Assembly: GCA_030670615.1 (NCBI GenBank)
Contig: DAOVBJ010000012.1
Location: 1 to 12,326, forward strand
DNA length: 12,326 nucleotides
Source: Candidatus Bathyarchaeota archaeon
GTDB lineage: Archaea; Thermoproteota; Bathyarchaeia; RBG-16-48-13; GCA-020355125
Direction of reading: 5' to 3'
Position numbers and translations under genes: made by a program
The notes under the pieces: model-generated
What the model was told of the DNA's origin: nothing
What the model saw: only the letters and a program-made list of their open reading frames with translations
The model's database searches: none
In this document: positions 12,307 through 12,326 of the stretch, piece by piece
How the letters are laid out: each line of letters starts with the position of its first letter
How positions within the stretch are numbered: the first letter of the stretch is position 1

Positions 12307-12326
12307 AGCGCGCGCGCGCGCGCGCT
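12307..12326. repeat. (GC)n palindrome at the window end
   Basis: An A, nine GC units and a T form a perfect self-complementary 20-mer that ends with the last base of the window. It is probably a contig edge or assembly artefact, or a real Z-DNA-prone tract at which assembly stopped. Confidence 0.6.

Noticed and set aside
1..12326. CRISPR array, insertion sequence, prophage or restriction/toxin defence genes
   Set aside because: No regularly spaced repeats, transposase motifs, terminal inverted repeats or defence-gene families were seen on either strand.

Overview
This window looks like a piece of an archaeal chromosome, probably from an uncultivated lineage (a TACK/Bathyarchaeia-like or Asgard-like origin is a guess, not shown). 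The archaeal evidence is an archaeosine-type tRNA-guanine transglycosylase, an LSm RNA-binding protein with an archaeal-type C-terminal domain, a PAC2 proteasome-assembly-chaperone homologue, a two-subunit 2-oxoacid:ferredoxin oxidoreductase, TATA-box promoters about 26 nt before likely transcription starts, T-tract terminators, and a mix of Shine-Dalgarno and apparently leaderless genes. The right end stops in a perfect (GC)n palindrome, which suggests a contig edge.

Layout. 1-1506: 3' part of the alpha subunit and the complete beta subunit of a ferredoxin-dependent 2-oxoacid oxidoreductase, joined by a TAATG overlap. 1510-2112 (minus strand): a 41-residue cysteine-rich mini-protein with its own TATA box and ribosome binding site, and a small HTH regulator carrying a C-terminal CxxC. 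2275-4853 (plus): a threonine-synthase-type PLP enzyme, a CysO/MoaD-like ubiquitin-fold sulfur carrier ending in Gly-Gly, and a MoeB/ThiF/HesA-type E1 activating enzyme, tightly packed or overlapping. 4854-5273: a 420-nt non-coding stretch with hairpins, a dyad and a promoter. 5274-8539: cysK, an extended cysE, and a SufS-type cysteine desulfurase. 8540-8888: a non-coding stretch with several hairpins, then tRNA-Thr(UGU) with encoded CCA. 9132-9551: LSm protein. 9557-10318 (minus): PAC2 protein, convergent with LSm and divergent from tgtA. 10357-12030: TgtA. 12031-12326: no convincing gene.

How it fits together. The middle 6.3 kb is a sulfur/amino-acid island. CysE and CysK make cysteine from serine via O-acetylserine, the desulfurase releases persulfide sulfur from cysteine, and the E1-like enzyme would activate the C-terminal Gly-Gly of the small carrier so that it can become a thiocarboxylate. 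That the carrier gene overlaps the threonine-synthase-type gene raises the possibility, inferred and not shown, of a carrier-dependent sulfhydrylation by a fold-type II PLP enzyme, as in the mycobacterial CysO/CysM system. A divergent HTH regulator with matching inverted-repeat sites at both promoters is a good candidate controller.

The other notable gene is tgtA. Its catalytic half is intact, but its C-terminal half looks like the ArcS-core/DUF5591 region, with the ArcS signature partly decayed, and no PUA domain is present. All family calls are by recognition of motifs from memory; no database search was run.
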